DNA of 64,000 nt, from positions 62,001-126,000 of the forward strand of contig JAJEGH010000013.1 of the NCBI GenBank assembly GCA_022819985.1. The letters run 5' to 3'. The DNA is from Alphaproteobacteria bacterium (lineage in GTDB: Bacteria > Pseudomonadota > Alphaproteobacteria > Bin65). The notes beneath the pieces were generated by a model. The model was not told where the DNA came from, did no database searches, and worked only from the letters and a program-made list of their open reading frames with translations. Positions 40,296-50,891 of this stretch are shown here, piece after piece (the stretch's first letter is position 1; each line of letters begins with the position of its first letter). The translations under genes were made by a program, and so were the position numbers.

Positions 40296-40850
40296 ATGTC
40301 CGCGTTTGACGAAGAAACCGCACAGGAAGGCGTGCCCGGCCGGGCGGTCGTGGCCCTGTTTTTCCTGGTTCTCGGCGCCGGCGGGCTGGCGCTGATTCCC
40401 GACCAGACCGGCGCGTCGCCGGGCGACGAGGGCTGGTTCACCCAGCCCTGGCTGATGCCGTTGCTGACTCTCGGCCTGCTCGGCGCGGCTTCCCTGCTTT
40501 ACGTCGTGGCGCTCTGGCGGAACGGAGAGTTCGCCAGGGAAAAAATGTCCGGCGCCGCCCTGGCGGGCGAAGCGTGGATCTGGCTGAAATCGGCCGAATT
40601 CTTCGCCTGGTATGTCGCCTATATCCTGCTGCTCGGGCTGATCGGTTACAGTTTTTCGACCTTCCTGTTCGTCGCTTGCCTCGGTTTGCGCGTCGGCCTG
40701 CGGCAACCGAAATGGCTGCTGGCGGCGCTGGGCATCACGCTCGCCATGACGCTGCTGTTCCGCCTCGGCCTCGAAATCTGGGTGCCGCCGGCGGACCTGT
40801 ACGGCCTCCTACCCAAGAGCGTCGGCGTGTTCCTGCAACGGTATTTCTAG
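40296..40850 (+). CDS. TTT transporter small membrane subunit (TctB-like)
   Basis: Four hydrophobic segments, about 184 aa, directly upstream of tctA. Confidence 0.8.
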   Translation: MSAFDEETAQEGVPGRAVVALFFLVLGAGGLALIPDQTGASPGDEGWFTQPWLMPLLTLGLLGAASLLYVVALWRNGEFAREKMSGAALAGEAWIWLKSAEFFAWYVAYILLLGLIGYSFSTFLFVACLGLRVGLRQPKWLLAALGITLAMTLLFRLGLEIWVPPADLYGLLPKSVGVFLQRYF

Positions 40851-40868
40851 CCGGAGCCGGGCGGACCG

Positions 40869-42371
40869 ATGGACGCGATCCTTGCCGGACTGAGCCAGCT
40901 CGGCCAGTGGCATGTCCTCATCGCGCTCTTTGCCGGGGCGATCAGCGGCGTCATCATCGGCGCGATTCCGGGCCTGGGGCCGGCGGTCGCCATCGCCGTC
41001 CTGCTGCCGGCGACCTACGCGATGGATCCGCTGACCGCGCTCACGCTGCTGCTCGGCATCTATTCCGGCGCCTGGTACGGCGGCGCCATCCCGGCGATCC
41101 TGATCAACACGCCCGGCACGCCGGTCAACGTGCTGACGACCTACGACGGCTATCCCATGACGCTCGCCGGCCAGGCCCGGCGGGCCCTGTCGCTCGCCTA
41201 CAGCTCCAGCTTCGTCGGCGGCATCGTCAGCGTGGTCGTGCTGATCGCGATGGCCCAGCCGCTGGCCGATATCGCGTCCAATTTCGGCTCGGCGGAGTTC
41301 GCCATGGCGGCGCTGATGGCGATGGTGCTGGTCGTCGTCGCCCATCGCGGCCGGGTGCTGGCGGCGGCGATGACGCTCGCCTTCGGCCTGTTCCTCGCCA
41401 GCGTCGGGCTGGAAACGGCGTTCAACACCCAGCGCTTCACCTTCGGCCAGGTCTGGCTCCAGGGCGGTGTGCCGCTGATCCCGGTGGTCCTCGGCCTGTT
41501 CGCCATGTCCCAGGCCTTCGTCCTGCTGCTGGAGGACGACCAGGCCGGCGAGCCGCCGCGCCTGACCGGCCGCTTCTTCCAGGGCCTTGCCGAAGCCTTC
41601 CGCTATCCGAAGACCCTGTTCTCCTCGTCCGGCTTCGGCGTCTTCATGGGCATCCTGCCGGGAGTCGGCGAATTTCTCGCCCAGTTCTTCAGCTACACCC
41701 TGGCGCAGAAGACCTCGAAAACGCCGGACCTGTTCGGCAAGGGCGCGCCGGAAGGCCTGATCGCCTCGGAAGCCGCCAACAACGCCGTGCCGGCCGCCGC
41801 GCTGGTGCCCCTGCTGGCGCTCGGCATCCCCGGCGAGGCGCTGACCGCGATGATGCTGTCGGTCTTCATGGTCCATAACGTGATCCCGGGGCCGGAGCTG
41901 TTCGCCACCCGCCCGGAATTCATCTCCGGCCTCTATCTCTCCCTGCTGGCGATGAATGTCGTGATCCTGATCTTCCTGCTGTTCGCGACCAGGCTGATCG
42001 TGGCGCTGTCGCGGGTGAACACGAAATTCATCGGCGTCGTCATCCTCGCGCTGACCCTCGTGGGCACCTACACGGCGAGCTACAACATCGTCCATCCGCT
42101 GATGGCGCTGGTCTTCGGCCTGATCGGCTTCATCCTCAAGCGCCACAACATCCCGGTCGTGCCGATCGTGCTCGGCCTCGTGCTCGGCCCGATTTTCGAG
42201 GCGCGGCTGCGCCAGGCCCTCGGCACCGCCGCCGGGGACATGGCGATCTTCGTCGAGCGCCCCTATTCCGCCGGACTGCTTGCGATCATGGCGATCGCGA
42301 TGATCGGCATCGCCCTCGCCAACCGGCAGCGCCGGCGGCGCGAAAGGACGGCCGCGGCCGGCGACCCCTGA
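40869..42371 (+). CDS. TTT transporter permease (TctA)
   Basis: GAIPGLGPAVAIAVLLPATYAMDPLTALTLLLGIYSGAWYGGAIPAILINTPGTP. Confidence 0.94.
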   Translation: MDAILAGLSQLGQWHVLIALFAGAISGVIIGAIPGLGPAVAIAVLLPATYAMDPLTALTLLLGIYSGAWYGGAIPAILINTPGTPVNVLTTYDGYPMTLAGQARRALSLAYSSSFVGGIVSVVVLIAMAQPLADIASNFGSAEFAMAALMAMVLVVVAHRGRVLAAAMTLAFGLFLASVGLETAFNTQRFTFGQVWLQGGVPLIPVVLGLFAMSQAFVLLLEDDQAGEPPRLTGRFFQGLAEAFRYPKTLFSSSGFGVFMGILPGVGEFLAQFFSYTLAQKTSKTPDLFGKGAPEGLIASEAANNAVPAAALVPLLALGIPGEALTAMMLSVFMVHNVIPGPELFATRPEFISGLYLSLLAMNVVILIFLLFATRLIVALSRVNTKFIGVVILALTLVGTYTASYNIVHPLMALVFGLIGFILKRHNIPVVPIVLGLVLGPIFEARLRQALGTAAGDMAIFVERPYSAGLLAIMAIAMIGIALANRQRRRRERTAAAGDP

Positions 42372-42512
42372 GCCGGCGCCGTCCGGCCATGCTCCGTTCG
42401 CAAGGGACACGAAGCGCCGTTTGACGGCGGCGGGCATTTTGGCCATGTCTTGTAGCGAACGCCGGATTCCGCCGCGGAATCCGCATCCGCCGGAAACCGA
42501 CAGGCACAGCCG

Positions 42513-43280
42513 ATGGCCGTTCCGCCTTTCTCGATCGTCGCCGCCGACACGCCCGAGGCGCAGTCGGCGCTGGCCGGCCTGACCGCCCGGTATCCGACCG
42601 TCCCGGCGGCGGAGGCGGACCGTCTTGTTGTTCTGGGCGGCGACGGTTTTATGCTCGAAACCCTGCGCACCACCCTGGATCGCGACGTCGCGGTCTACGG
42701 CATGAATCTGGGCAGCGTCGGCTTCCTGATGAACGAATACGAGCCGGAGGGTCTGGCGGAACGGCTGGCATCGGCCCAACGCGTCGATATCCATCCCCTC
42801 CTGATGCAGGCGCGGAGCGTCAAGGGGCAGACGGTCGAAGCGGTCGCGATCAACGACGTGTCGCTGCTCCGCGAGACCCACCAGACCGCGAAGCTGCGCA
42901 TCCTCATCGACGGTGTGGAACGCCTGGCCGAACTGGTCTGCGACGGGGTCCTGGTCGCCACGCCGGCGGGCAGCACGGCCTACAACCTGTCGGCGCAGGG
43001 CCCGATCGTTCCCATCGGCGCCCGGCTGCTCGCGCTGACCCCGATCAGCGCCTTCCGCCCGCGGCGCTGGCGCGGCGCGCTGCTGCCCGACACGGCATCC
43101 GTAACCCTCGAGATTCTCGAGCCGTCGAAGCGCCCCGTCAGCGCAGCCGCCGACTCGACCGAGGTGCGCGACGTGGCGAGCGTCACCGTGCGGCAGGCCG
43201 CCGGCACGACCCTCTCCCTGCTGTTCGATCCCGAACACAATCTGGAAGAGCGCATCCTGCGCGAGCAGTTCCTGCCGTGA
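42513..43280 (+). CDS. nadK: NAD kinase
   Basis: [51 protein letters not shown]. Confidence 0.94.
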   Translation: MAVPPFSIVAADTPEAQSALAGLTARYPTVPAAEADRLVVLGGDGFMLETLRTTLDRDVAVYGMNLGSVGFLMNEYEPEGLAERLASAQRVDIHPLLMQARSVKGQTVEAVAINDVSLLRETHQTAKLRILIDGVERLAELVCDGVLVATPAGSTAYNLSAQGPIVPIGARLLALTPISAFRPRRWRGALLPDTASVTLEILEPSKRPVSAAADSTEVRDVASVTVRQAAGTTLSLLFDPEHNLEERILREQFLP

Positions 43281-44374
43281 CCGGCTCCGAGGCGGAGGGG
43301 CCGGCCGCAACGGCCCTGCCGCGCCGCATCTGGGCCTTCCGCCTGCTAGTCACCTTTGTCGTCGGCGCCATCGGCGGCTGGGCCTTCGATCTGGCGAACA
43401 TGCCGCTCGCCTGGATGATCGGCGCCCTGGTCTTCACCACCGTCGGCGCGCTCGCCGGCCTGCCGATGATCGCCTCCCCGAAGGTGCGCCAGCCGCTGAT
43501 TGCGATTATCGGCGTCATGCTGGGCGCCCAGTTCACGCCGGAGATGGCCGCGCGTATTCCGGAATGGTGGGCCTCCACAATCGCGCTGCTGGTCTATGTC
43601 GGCGCCAGCACCGGCGTGCTGTTCGTCTATTTCCGGCGGCTCGGGCACGGCCCGGTTACCGCCTATTGTTCCGCCACGCCCGGCGGTCTCAACGAAATGG
43701 TGCTGGTCGCCCAGGAGATGCGCGGCGACTATCTCTCGGTCGCCCTCGTCCACGCCTCCCGGGTGTTGGTCACGGTGCTGATCGTGCCCTTCGGCTTCGT
43801 CGCCCTGGGCCTGTACGACCAGGGCAACCGGGCGCCGCTCGGCGACGCTTTCGGCGACATCCCCATGGACGAAGCCGCCATCCTGACCGCCGGTGCGGTT
43901 GCCGGGTTTTTCGGCGCCAAAGCCCTCAAAATTCCCGCCGCCGCGTTGACCGGCCCGATGATCGTCAGCGCCCTGCTCCATCTGGTCGGCGCGAGCACCA
44001 TCGCCCCGCCCGGCCCGCTGGTCGCCGCCGCACAGGTCGTCGTGGGCGCAACGCTGGGCGCCCGCTTCGCCGGCGTGCCGATCCGGCGCGTCCTGCGCGT
44101 GGTGCTCCATTCGCTCGGGTCGGTCGCGATCATGATCGCGCTGACCGTCCTGCTGGCCGCCGCCGCGTCCGCCTTCGTCGATGCGTCGATCCCGGCGCTG
44201 GTGCTGGCGCTGGCGCCGGGCGGGCTGGCCGAAATGAGCCTGATCGCGCTGGCCCTCGGCGTCGAGGCGGCCTTCGTGGCCGCCCATCACGTCGTCCGGA
44301 TCACCCTGGTCGTTCTCGTCATGCCGACGATCTTCCGCCGGCGCCTGGCCGGCCGGCTCCGGCCCGAACTGTAA
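43277..44374 (+). CDS. AbrB-family membrane protein/transporter
   Basis: Duplicated hydrophobic unit, [40 protein letters not shown]. Confidence 0.85.
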   Translation: MTGSEAEGPAATALPRRIWAFRLLVTFVVGAIGGWAFDLANMPLAWMIGALVFTTVGALAGLPMIASPKVRQPLIAIIGVMLGAQFTPEMAARIPEWWASTIALLVYVGASTGVLFVYFRRLGHGPVTAYCSATPGGLNEMVLVAQEMRGDYLSVALVHASRVLVTVLIVPFGFVALGLYDQGNRAPLGDAFGDIPMDEAAILTAGAVAGFFGAKALKIPAAALTGPMIVSALLHLVGASTIAPPGPLVAAAQVVVGATLGARFAGVPIRRVLRVVLHSLGSVAIMIALTVLLAAAASAFVDASIPALVLALAPGGLAEMSLIALALGVEAAFVAAHHVVRITLVVLVMPTIFRRRLAGRLRPEL

Positions 44375-44419
44375 AGCGCCGGCCCGGGCGGCCGGACCGC
44401 AGGGGCCGGACCGCGGGGA

Positions 44420-45895
44420 TCAACCGATCTGCTTGGGCAGCCAGGTCGCCACCTCCGGAACGAAAATCAGCAGGATAAGGACGAGAAGCTCGATCACGAT
44501 GAACGGCAACGCCGAGCGGATAACCGCCCCGATGGTAACGTCGAACGGCGCCACGCCCTTCATGACGTAGAGCAGGAGGCCGAAGGGCGGCGTCAGCAGG
44601 CTGATCTCCATGGTGATCAGGATCAGCACCATCAGCCAGATCGGGTCGATCCCATAGGTCGCCTGCAGCGAGGTCGCGCCGAGCAGGAAAAACGGCAGGG
44701 TGAGCAGCAGCATGCTCACCTGGTCCATGAAGGCACCGAGAAACAGCAGCACGACCATCATCATGATGACGACGGTGAGCGGCGTGAGCTTGAGCGCGGT
44801 CAGGCTTTCCAGCAGGCCCTCGGTCGCGCCGGACACCGCCAGCGACTGGGCGAAGACCAGCGAGCCGGCGATGATGAACAGGATCATCGTGTTGATCTTG
44901 GCGGTTTCGACCAGCGCCCTGGCGACGGCACGCCAGTCGAAATCCGCGCCTTCCACGCCGGTGACGGTGATCCTGTTCCGGAAGAGCCGGAAGAAATAGC
45001 AGGCGCCGAGCGCCGCCAGGCAGCCCAGCGCCGCCGCTTCGGTCGGCGAGGCTATGTCCAGAAAGATGCTGCCGACGACCACCACGAATATGGAGAACAG
45101 CGGGAAAATGTATAAAGCAAAAGGCAGGAACCGGTTGACCGTTCGCAGGGCCCGGCCCTTGTAGGTTGCGGACCAGAGCACGCCTCCCCGGCCGTTGATC
45201 GCGACGGTAAGCGGCTCATCCAGATGGCTGTGGTCGGGATCGTAGCCCGGCGCCAGGCTCGGATCGATCATGCAGCGCCCGATCACATAGGCGAAGAACA
45301 GGAGCGCCATCAGGATGCCCGGTACGATGCCGGCAACCAGCAGCAGCGCGACGGACTGCTCGGCGATGCTGGCGAGCAGCACGGCCAGCGCCGAGGGCGG
45401 GATCAGCATTGCGATGCCGCCGACCGCCATGATCGGCCCCATGGAGATCGACGGCTTGTAGCCGCGCTTCACCATGTCCGGCAGCAGGACGTTGCCCAGG
45501 ATGGCGGTGTTGGCGATGGTCGAACCGGACAGCGAGGAAAAGATGGTGCCGCCGACGATCGAGACGACGGAAAGCCGGCCGGGCAAGCGGGCGATCAGCC
45601 GGTCGATCGCGCCGATCGCCTTGAAGGCGACCCCGGTCTGCAGCAGGATTTCGCCCATCAGCAGGAACAGGGCGATCGGCGTCAGCGCATAATTCACCGC
45701 CAGATGGAATTCCATCGGCATGCTTTCGAGCGCGATCGCCGCGACCGTCCAGTCCCCGGTCTGCGCCAGATTGCCGATGAACAGGGCGGTGCCGAAGAGA
45801 TTCGCCGCCATGAAGGCGAACGCCACGGGCATACCGAGGAACAGGAACACGCACACGATCCCCAGCATCAGGATCATGGCGAAATACCATTCCAT
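44420..45895 (-). CDS. TRAP transporter large permease (DctM)
   Basis: FLFLGMPVAFAFM; SGSTIANTAILGNVLLPDMVKRGYKPSISMGPIMAVGGIAMLIPPS. Confidence 0.93.
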   Translation of the reverse strand: MEWYFAMILMLGIVCVFLFLGMPVAFAFMAANLFGTALFIGNLAQTGDWTVAAIALESMPMEFHLAVNYALTPIALFLLMGEILLQTGVAFKAIGAIDRLIARLPGRLSVVSIVGGTIFSSLSGSTIANTAILGNVLLPDMVKRGYKPSISMGPIMAVGGIAMLIPPSALAVLLASIAEQSVALLLVAGIVPGILMALLFFAYVIGRCMIDPSLAPGYDPDHSHLDEPLTVAINGRGGVLWSATYKGRALRTVNRFLPFALYIFPLFSIFVVVVGSIFLDIASPTEAAALGCLAALGACYFFRLFRNRITVTGVEGADFDWRAVARALVETAKINTMILFIIAGSLVFAQSLAVSGATEGLLESLTALKLTPLTVVIMMMVVLLFLGAFMDQVSMLLLTLPFFLLGATSLQATYGIDPIWLMVLILITMEISLLTPPFGLLLYVMKGVAPFDVTIGAVIRSALPFIVIELLVLILLIFVPEVATWLPKQIG

Positions 45896-45898
45896 CGT

Positions 45899-46429
45899 TC
45901 AGAACCCCGCCTCTGCGGTTTCCTCCAGGCCCACCTTGCCGGCCCGGCGGTACCGCAGCAGAAATTCGATCGCCAGCAGGGCGAAGGAAACGGCGAAGAC
46001 CAGCAGCATGTACCAGTTGGGGATGCGCAGGTCCTTGTCCGGCAGGGTGCCGAACTCGTACTCGCTGACCATGCCGGCGGCGCCGAAATAGCACAGTACG
46101 ACGCAAAGCAGCGCGCCGCCGATGTCCAGCACCTTTTCCAGCCGCAGGGCGACCGGGCCCGGCAGGGCGGCGATGACGATATCGACCCGGACATGGGAGC
46201 CCTTGTTGAGCACCCAGGCCGCCGACAGAAACACGCCGACATACAGGCCGTACTCCGCGCCTTCGTGGAGCCAGGGCAGGTTGCCCCAGCCGACCTTGCG
46301 CAGGAACAGGTCGAAGGGAATCAGAAGCGCAAACACGCCGATGGACAGTGCCACCAGACCCGCGAGAAAGCGGTTTACCTGCTCGAAGCCCGCCTCGAAG
46401 CGATCGAGGATCAAAGAGGTCGCCGGCAT
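45899..46429 (-). CDS. TRAP transporter small permease (DctQ)
   Basis: Four TM segments, VNRFLAGLVALSIGVFALLIPFDLFLRKVGWGNLPWLHEGAEYGLYVGVFL. Confidence 0.85.
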   Translation of the reverse strand: MPATSLILDRFEAGFEQVNRFLAGLVALSIGVFALLIPFDLFLRKVGWGNLPWLHEGAEYGLYVGVFLSAAWVLNKGSHVRVDIVIAALPGPVALRLEKVLDIGGALLCVVLCYFGAAGMVSEYEFGTLPDKDLRIPNWYMLLVFAVSFALLAIEFLLRYRRAGKVGLEETAEAGF

Positions 46430-46503
46430 ATCGAAGCTCGAAACAGAAAAAGGGCGGCCGGTCGCGTGCGGCCGGCCACCCTTTCAGGCTGCAAGGTTCG
46501 GTT

Positions 46504-47490
46504 CTATTTCGTGAACAGCTCCATCAGCTTCTTGCCGTGTTCCGGGCTGCGTTTGAGCACCTCGTCCCAGGCCGCCTTTTTTGCGGTGCCGAGCCATTTT
46601 TCGCGATCGGCGCCCTTCATCTCGATGGCCTTGATGCCCTTACTCTCGTACCAGGCCATCGTTTTTTTCCGCAGCGCCTGGAAACGCGGCTTGGTCGTCT
46701 CGGCGGCGGCTTCATGCTCCAACGTCAGATCGGCGATGAATTTCCGCTGTGCATCGGTCAACCCCTTCCACTTTTTCAGGTTGACCAGCAGGTGAAGCGA
46801 CGCGTTGTAGAAGCCGGGATCCACGCGATATTTCGTGACCTTCGCCCAAGCCGGATTCCAGCCGACCGCCGGCCAGCCGAAGCCCTGCACCGTGTTGCTC
46901 TCCATGAGCGTGTAGATTTTCGGCATCGCCGCCAGCTGGACCGAGGCGCCGAGCGCCTTGAAGAAGGCCGTGTAGACCGGTGCGACGCGCAGGTGCAGAC
47001 CCTTGAGGTCGGGGCCCGTGATCGGCTTGCTCAGGAACAGATGGAACGTCCCGTAGTCCCAGTAGCGGCCGACATAATGAAGGTTCTTCGCGGCGAGCAG
47101 TTTGCTGACATAGGCGATCGCGCCGCGCTTGCGCAGCGTGGCGAAATCGTATTCCTGCAGGCGCAGCACCGGCGCCTCAGGAAGCACGTTGCCGAAATAG
47201 GCCTCGGTGCAGCCCACGATGTCGTAGGCGCCCTTCGCCATGCGCTGGGTCAGCGTGAACGGGCTACCGATCGCCGGCGCGCCGCCGAGCAGCTTGACCT
47301 GGACGACGCCCTTGCCCTTGGCGTTCATTTCCTTGACCAGCGCCTCGAAGGGCCGACCCGGCGGGCTGCCGATCGGGAAACAACTGGCGCCGCGCAGCGT
47401 GACTTCCGCGGCGTTGACGGCAGTTGGAACCGCACCGGCGGCAAGCGCCGCCGCCGCGATAGCCGGAACGGCAAACTTGTACATTTTCAT
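46504..47490 (-). CDS. TRAP transporter substrate-binding protein (DctP)
   Basis: Signal peptide MKMYKFAVPAIAAAALAAGA; KPITGPDLKGLHLRVAPVYTAFFKALGAS. Confidence 0.88.
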   Translation of the reverse strand: MKMYKFAVPAIAAAALAAGAVPTAVNAAEVTLRGASCFPIGSPPGRPFEALVKEMNAKGKGVVQVKLLGGAPAIGSPFTLTQRMAKGAYDIVGCTEAYFGNVLPEAPVLRLQEYDFATLRKRGAIAYVSKLLAAKNLHYVGRYWDYGTFHLFLSKPITGPDLKGLHLRVAPVYTAFFKALGASVQLAAMPKIYTLMESNTVQGFGWPAVGWNPAWAKVTKYRVDPGFYNASLHLLVNLKKWKGLTDAQRKFIADLTLEHEAAAETTKPRFQALRKKTMAWYESKGIKAIEMKGADREKWLGTAKKAAWDEVLKRSPEHGKKLMELFTK

Positions 47491-47595
47491 GGACTTTTCC
47501 TCCCAGACACACGAACGGCCGGCGCCGCGGGCCGCGGCCCGCCTTCCAGCCGGCAATGCCCTGTCATAGCGTACGGCCAAGGCGCCGACAATGAA

Positions 47596-48087
47596 TTAGA
47601 GCGGAACGGCGAGCAGGCCGACGATGTTGGACGTATCGAGCAGGACCAGCCGTTCGGCGAATTTCGGCGCGCCTTCGACGAAAACGATCCGGTCGACATA
47701 TTCGCCGGCGGAGAACAGTCCGGAGCGCCCTTCGGCGTCGGTCTGGATCACGGCATAGTTGGCTCTGGCGTCGTAGACCCCGTCCTCCACGCCGAGGATA
47801 TCGACGTTGGCGATCAGGTGCCGGTCGGTGTGGAGGTTGTAATAGTTGGCGACCCGCAATGACGTGACCCGGTCGCGCATCATCGCCCTGTTCTCGAAAT
47901 AGAGGATATAGCCGTACAGGCCGGCGTCGCGGTTCTCGCGCGACTGGATCAGGTAGCGCCCGTCGTCGAGGAAGAAATCCGGCCAGCCCTCCAGCCGGTC
48001 GTCGTCCAGGCAGCGGGCATAGGCCTTGTTCATCTGTTCGATGGCGAACAGCGCGTCGCGGTCGATGCCGGGCCCGATGCCGCTCAC
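47596..48087 (-). CDS. Aromatic-ring-hydroxylating dioxygenase beta subunit
   Basis: MNKAYARCLDDDRLEGWPDFFLDDGRYLIQSRENRDAG; GTGA overlap with the alpha subunit. Confidence 0.85.
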   Translation of the reverse strand: MSGIGPGIDRDALFAIEQMNKAYARCLDDDRLEGWPDFFLDDGRYLIQSRENRDAGLYGYILYFENRAMMRDRVTSLRVANYYNLHTDRHLIANVDILGVEDGVYDARANYAVIQTDAEGRSGLFSAGEYVDRIVFVEGAPKFAERLVLLDTSNIVGLLAVPL

Positions 48088-49376
48088 CGCTGCGTCTGCT
48101 CCTGCGCCGCTCCGGGGCGCCCGCCGTCCGGCGGCGCGAAGCCCATGAAGCGGGCGTAGCCCTTCCACATGGCGCGCAGGTTGGCTTCGCTGACCATATG
48201 GTCGATGCGCTCGGGCGTCGTGTCCGTGCCGTCCATCGCCACCAGGCCGGACCCCTTGTCGGCGCCGAGCGCAATCCGCGCCTGGATTTTCTCGACCACC
48301 TCTGCGTCTTCCATCGCGACATAGCCGGCCGGGCCGAACTGGTTGTTCTGGAACAGATGCTCGCGCAGGCACTCCGGATCGTCGGCATAGGTGAAGTAGG
48401 TGTAGACCACCTCGAACCGGTCCGGCGCCTTGGGCCGGAACTGCCGGATGCTGAAGGCGCTGCCGATCAGGGTGAACAGGCAGTTCGGAAAGATGCCGAC
48501 GATCGAAATGGCGATGCTCTCGGGCAGCGCGGTGCGAAAGGCGGCAACCCGCGGCTCTTCCAGTCTGGTGCGCCGGTTCCCGGCATCGGGGTTCTGGTAG
48601 ATTGTCAGCAGGCAATGGGTGCCCTCGTGCCACATCTCGGCGCGCGCCGCCTGGTCGGGCTGGACGATGCCGAAGGCGCCGAAAAACTTGTGCAGCTGGG
48701 GCGCGTGGTAGAAGTCGCGCGAATTCTCGTAGAGCAGTTTCCAGTTGGCGCGGATCGTGTGGCGCTGGTAGCCGGTCACCGCGACCGGCCGGGCGAACAC
48801 CGCCGAGAGCCGCTCGCGGATCGCCGGGCCGAGATAGTCGTCGAGCGGCGGCGCGTCGTCGGAAAACGTGCCGAAAACCACGCCGGCCCAACTCGCGACC
48901 CGCAGCGGCCGCATCCGGTGCTGCGCCTTGTCGAACGCCGGATCGTAGCCGCCGGCGCCGCCGCGCCCCTTCTCCCAGGGCACGCCGACGACCCGGCCCG
49001 CCCGGTCGTAGCTCCAGTTATGGTAGATGCAGGTGAAACCGCGCGCGTTGCCGCGCGGCCGGCGCACGACCTCGGCGCCGCGATGGGCGCAGCGGTTGAC
49101 GAAGGCGCGCAGCCCGCCGCCTTCGTCGCGCACCAGCACGACCGGCGTCGCGCCGACATAGGAGGTCGTGTAGTCGCCGGGCTCCGGCACCTCGACCTCG
49201 AGCCCGAGGTAGCTCCAGTGCGGGCCGCGGAAGAGGCGCTCGTCTTCCCGTTCGTGAATGCCCGGATCGCAGAACAGTTCGAACGGCACGCGGCTCCAGC
49301 CCTCGGCCGGCCAGACCAGGCCGCCCGTATTGCTGACTCTGTCGATCCGGCCGGAATTGTCCGCCATCGCCGCCAT
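48084..49376 (-). CDS. Rieske non-heme iron oxygenase alpha subunit
   Basis: Rieske motif NRCAHRGAEVVRRPRGNARGFTCIYHNWSYD. Confidence 0.93.
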   Translation of the reverse strand: MAAMADNSGRIDRVSNTGGLVWPAEGWSRVPFELFCDPGIHEREDERLFRGPHWSYLGLEVEVPEPGDYTTSYVGATPVVLVRDEGGGLRAFVNRCAHRGAEVVRRPRGNARGFTCIYHNWSYDRAGRVVGVPWEKGRGGAGGYDPAFDKAQHRMRPLRVASWAGVVFGTFSDDAPPLDDYLGPAIRERLSAVFARPVAVTGYQRHTIRANWKLLYENSRDFYHAPQLHKFFGAFGIVQPDQAARAEMWHEGTHCLLTIYQNPDAGNRRTRLEEPRVAAFRTALPESIAISIVGIFPNCLFTLIGSAFSIRQFRPKAPDRFEVVYTYFTYADDPECLREHLFQNNQFGPAGYVAMEDAEVVEKIQARIALGADKGSGLVAMDGTDTTPERIDHMVSEANLRAMWKGYARFMGFAPPDGGRPGAAQEQTQR

Positions 49377-49402
49377 CGAACTCTTTCCCCTGCGCTGCGA
49401 AT

Positions 49403-49555
49403 CTACCCCGCGGCGCCCCCGCCGGTCTCGCCGAACGCCGCCTTCGCCCTGTCCCGGAATTCGCGCGTCATGGCGTTGCGCTTCTCCGGCCGGTGCAGGA
49501 CGATTGTCGCCATATTGTCGGCGACGCCATAATCGAAAGCGGTGAAGGCGGGCAT
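49403..49555 (-). pseudogene. 50-aa enoyl-CoA-hydratase-like remnant or mini-ORF
   Basis: MPAFTAFDYGVADNMATIVLHRPEKRNAMTREFRDRAKAAFGETGGGAAG*; MATIVLHRPEKRNAM is crotonase N-terminus-like. Confidence 0.65.
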
Positions 49556-49682
49556 GACGGCGATCCGGTGCAGGGTGCGCTACGGCCCGGAAGCGTCTGC
49601 CGCCGCCGGGCCGGACACCAGCCTTACATCATTCGGGACGCTGCGGGAAATCCCCGGATTTGTCCGGAATGGCGGCGGCCTC

Positions 49683-50576
49683 CTACAGTCCGGCTGCCTT
49701 GCGCGCCTCGGCCAGCCACGCCATCGCGCGCCCGACGCCGCCGAACGGGAAGATGTGCAGCCCGGCAATCTCCGGCAGCGGGTCCGTTCCCGCCGCGGCG
49801 ACCAGGCCGTCGATCAGGTCGTCCGGCTTCACGGTGCGGCGGATCAGCTTCACGCTGCCGGCGCCCTGGCGCATCAGCGCGCGGGTGGAAACGCCGATGC
49901 CGCAGATTTTCGCGTAGCGCAGCAGGGTCGCCAGATCGGCGGGGCCTGCGATGCCGAGGCGCACCGGCAGGCCGATGCCCAAGCCGCGCAGCCTCTGCGC
50001 CCAGTCCACGACGGTCGCGCCGTCGAAGACGAACTGGGTGACGAAATCGAAATCGGCGTCGCTGCTGCCTGCGTAATGCGCCTTGCTGAGCATCGCCTCG
50101 CACAAGGCGTCGTCGCCGATGAGGCGGTTGCCCTCGGGATGCGCGCCGACATGGATCGTTTGCAGGCCGTGGCGTTCCAGGGCGCCGGTCAGCAGTACGT
50201 CCATGGTCTCGGCATAGGGCCCGGCCACGTCCGGCCGGTCGCCGGCGATCACCAGGGCCTCCCGGCAGCCGGCCTCGCCGGTCAGCCGGTAGAGGAAATC
50301 CTCCAGCGCCGCATGGCTCGGCAGGGCCCGCGCCGCGATGTGCGGCACGGCGATATAGCCGCGTGCGTTCAGCGTCTTCACGGCGGCAACCGTATCGGCC
50401 CGGTCGCGCGACGGCAGCGAGGCGACGAAGACCCGGGTGCCTAGGGGCACATGCGTGCACACCCTGTCGACCTGATCCGGGTCCGGCAGGGTTTCCGTCG
50501 ACACATGGGTGAGCAGGCGCTGCAACAGCGGTTGCAGTTCGACCGGGTATGCGACGGAGCGACGATCGCGGGTCAT
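49683..50576 (-). CDS. Methylenetetrahydrofolate reductase family protein
   Basis: STETLPDPDQVD...LVIAGDRPDVAGPYAETMDVL...FDFVTQFVFDGATVVDWAQRLRGLGIGLPVRLGI. Confidence 0.88.
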   Translation of the reverse strand: MTRDRRSVAYPVELQPLLQRLLTHVSTETLPDPDQVDRVCTHVPLGTRVFVASLPSRDRADTVAAVKTLNARGYIAVPHIAARALPSHAALEDFLYRLTGEAGCREALVIAGDRPDVAGPYAETMDVLLTGALERHGLQTIHVGAHPEGNRLIGDDALCEAMLSKAHYAGSSDADFDFVTQFVFDGATVVDWAQRLRGLGIGLPVRLGIAGPADLATLLRYAKICGIGVSTRALMRQGAGSVKLIRRTVKPDDLIDGLVAAAGTDPLPEIAGLHIFPFGGVGRAMAWLAEARKAAGL

Positions 50577-50891
50577 GGCGTCACCGATCGGCCGGGCCCG
50601 TTGTGCGCGGCGGCGCAATGGGCCAATGCAGTGAGGGGCGGCCTCTACGCCCTTTATGTGACGTTGCAAAGCGAAAAAACGCAGGCCGAAATCACAGCTT
50701 CGTGTACGGCCGATCCCGGCCGCCGGACCGGCGGTCCGCAGCCGGCCTTTGCGCGCCCGGACTGCGCTGCGAAATCCGCTTGTCGCCGGTGTTCCGCACG
50801 TTAATCTTGGCGCGCCGCGCCCGGCTCCTTTCCGCACCGTCCGGCAGCGGGAATCCCGGCGCCCCGACAATCGAACGGGTGAAGAATTGCG

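Noticed and set aside
40809-43310. 833-aa minus-strand ORF
   Set aside because: Antisense to tctA/nadK; charged repetitive composition without motifs.
31922-50576. LigM-like demethylase and MTHFR-like gene as one ligM-metF pathway cluster
   Set aside because: They are about 17 kb apart with many unrelated genes between; functional linkage is possible but not supported by position.
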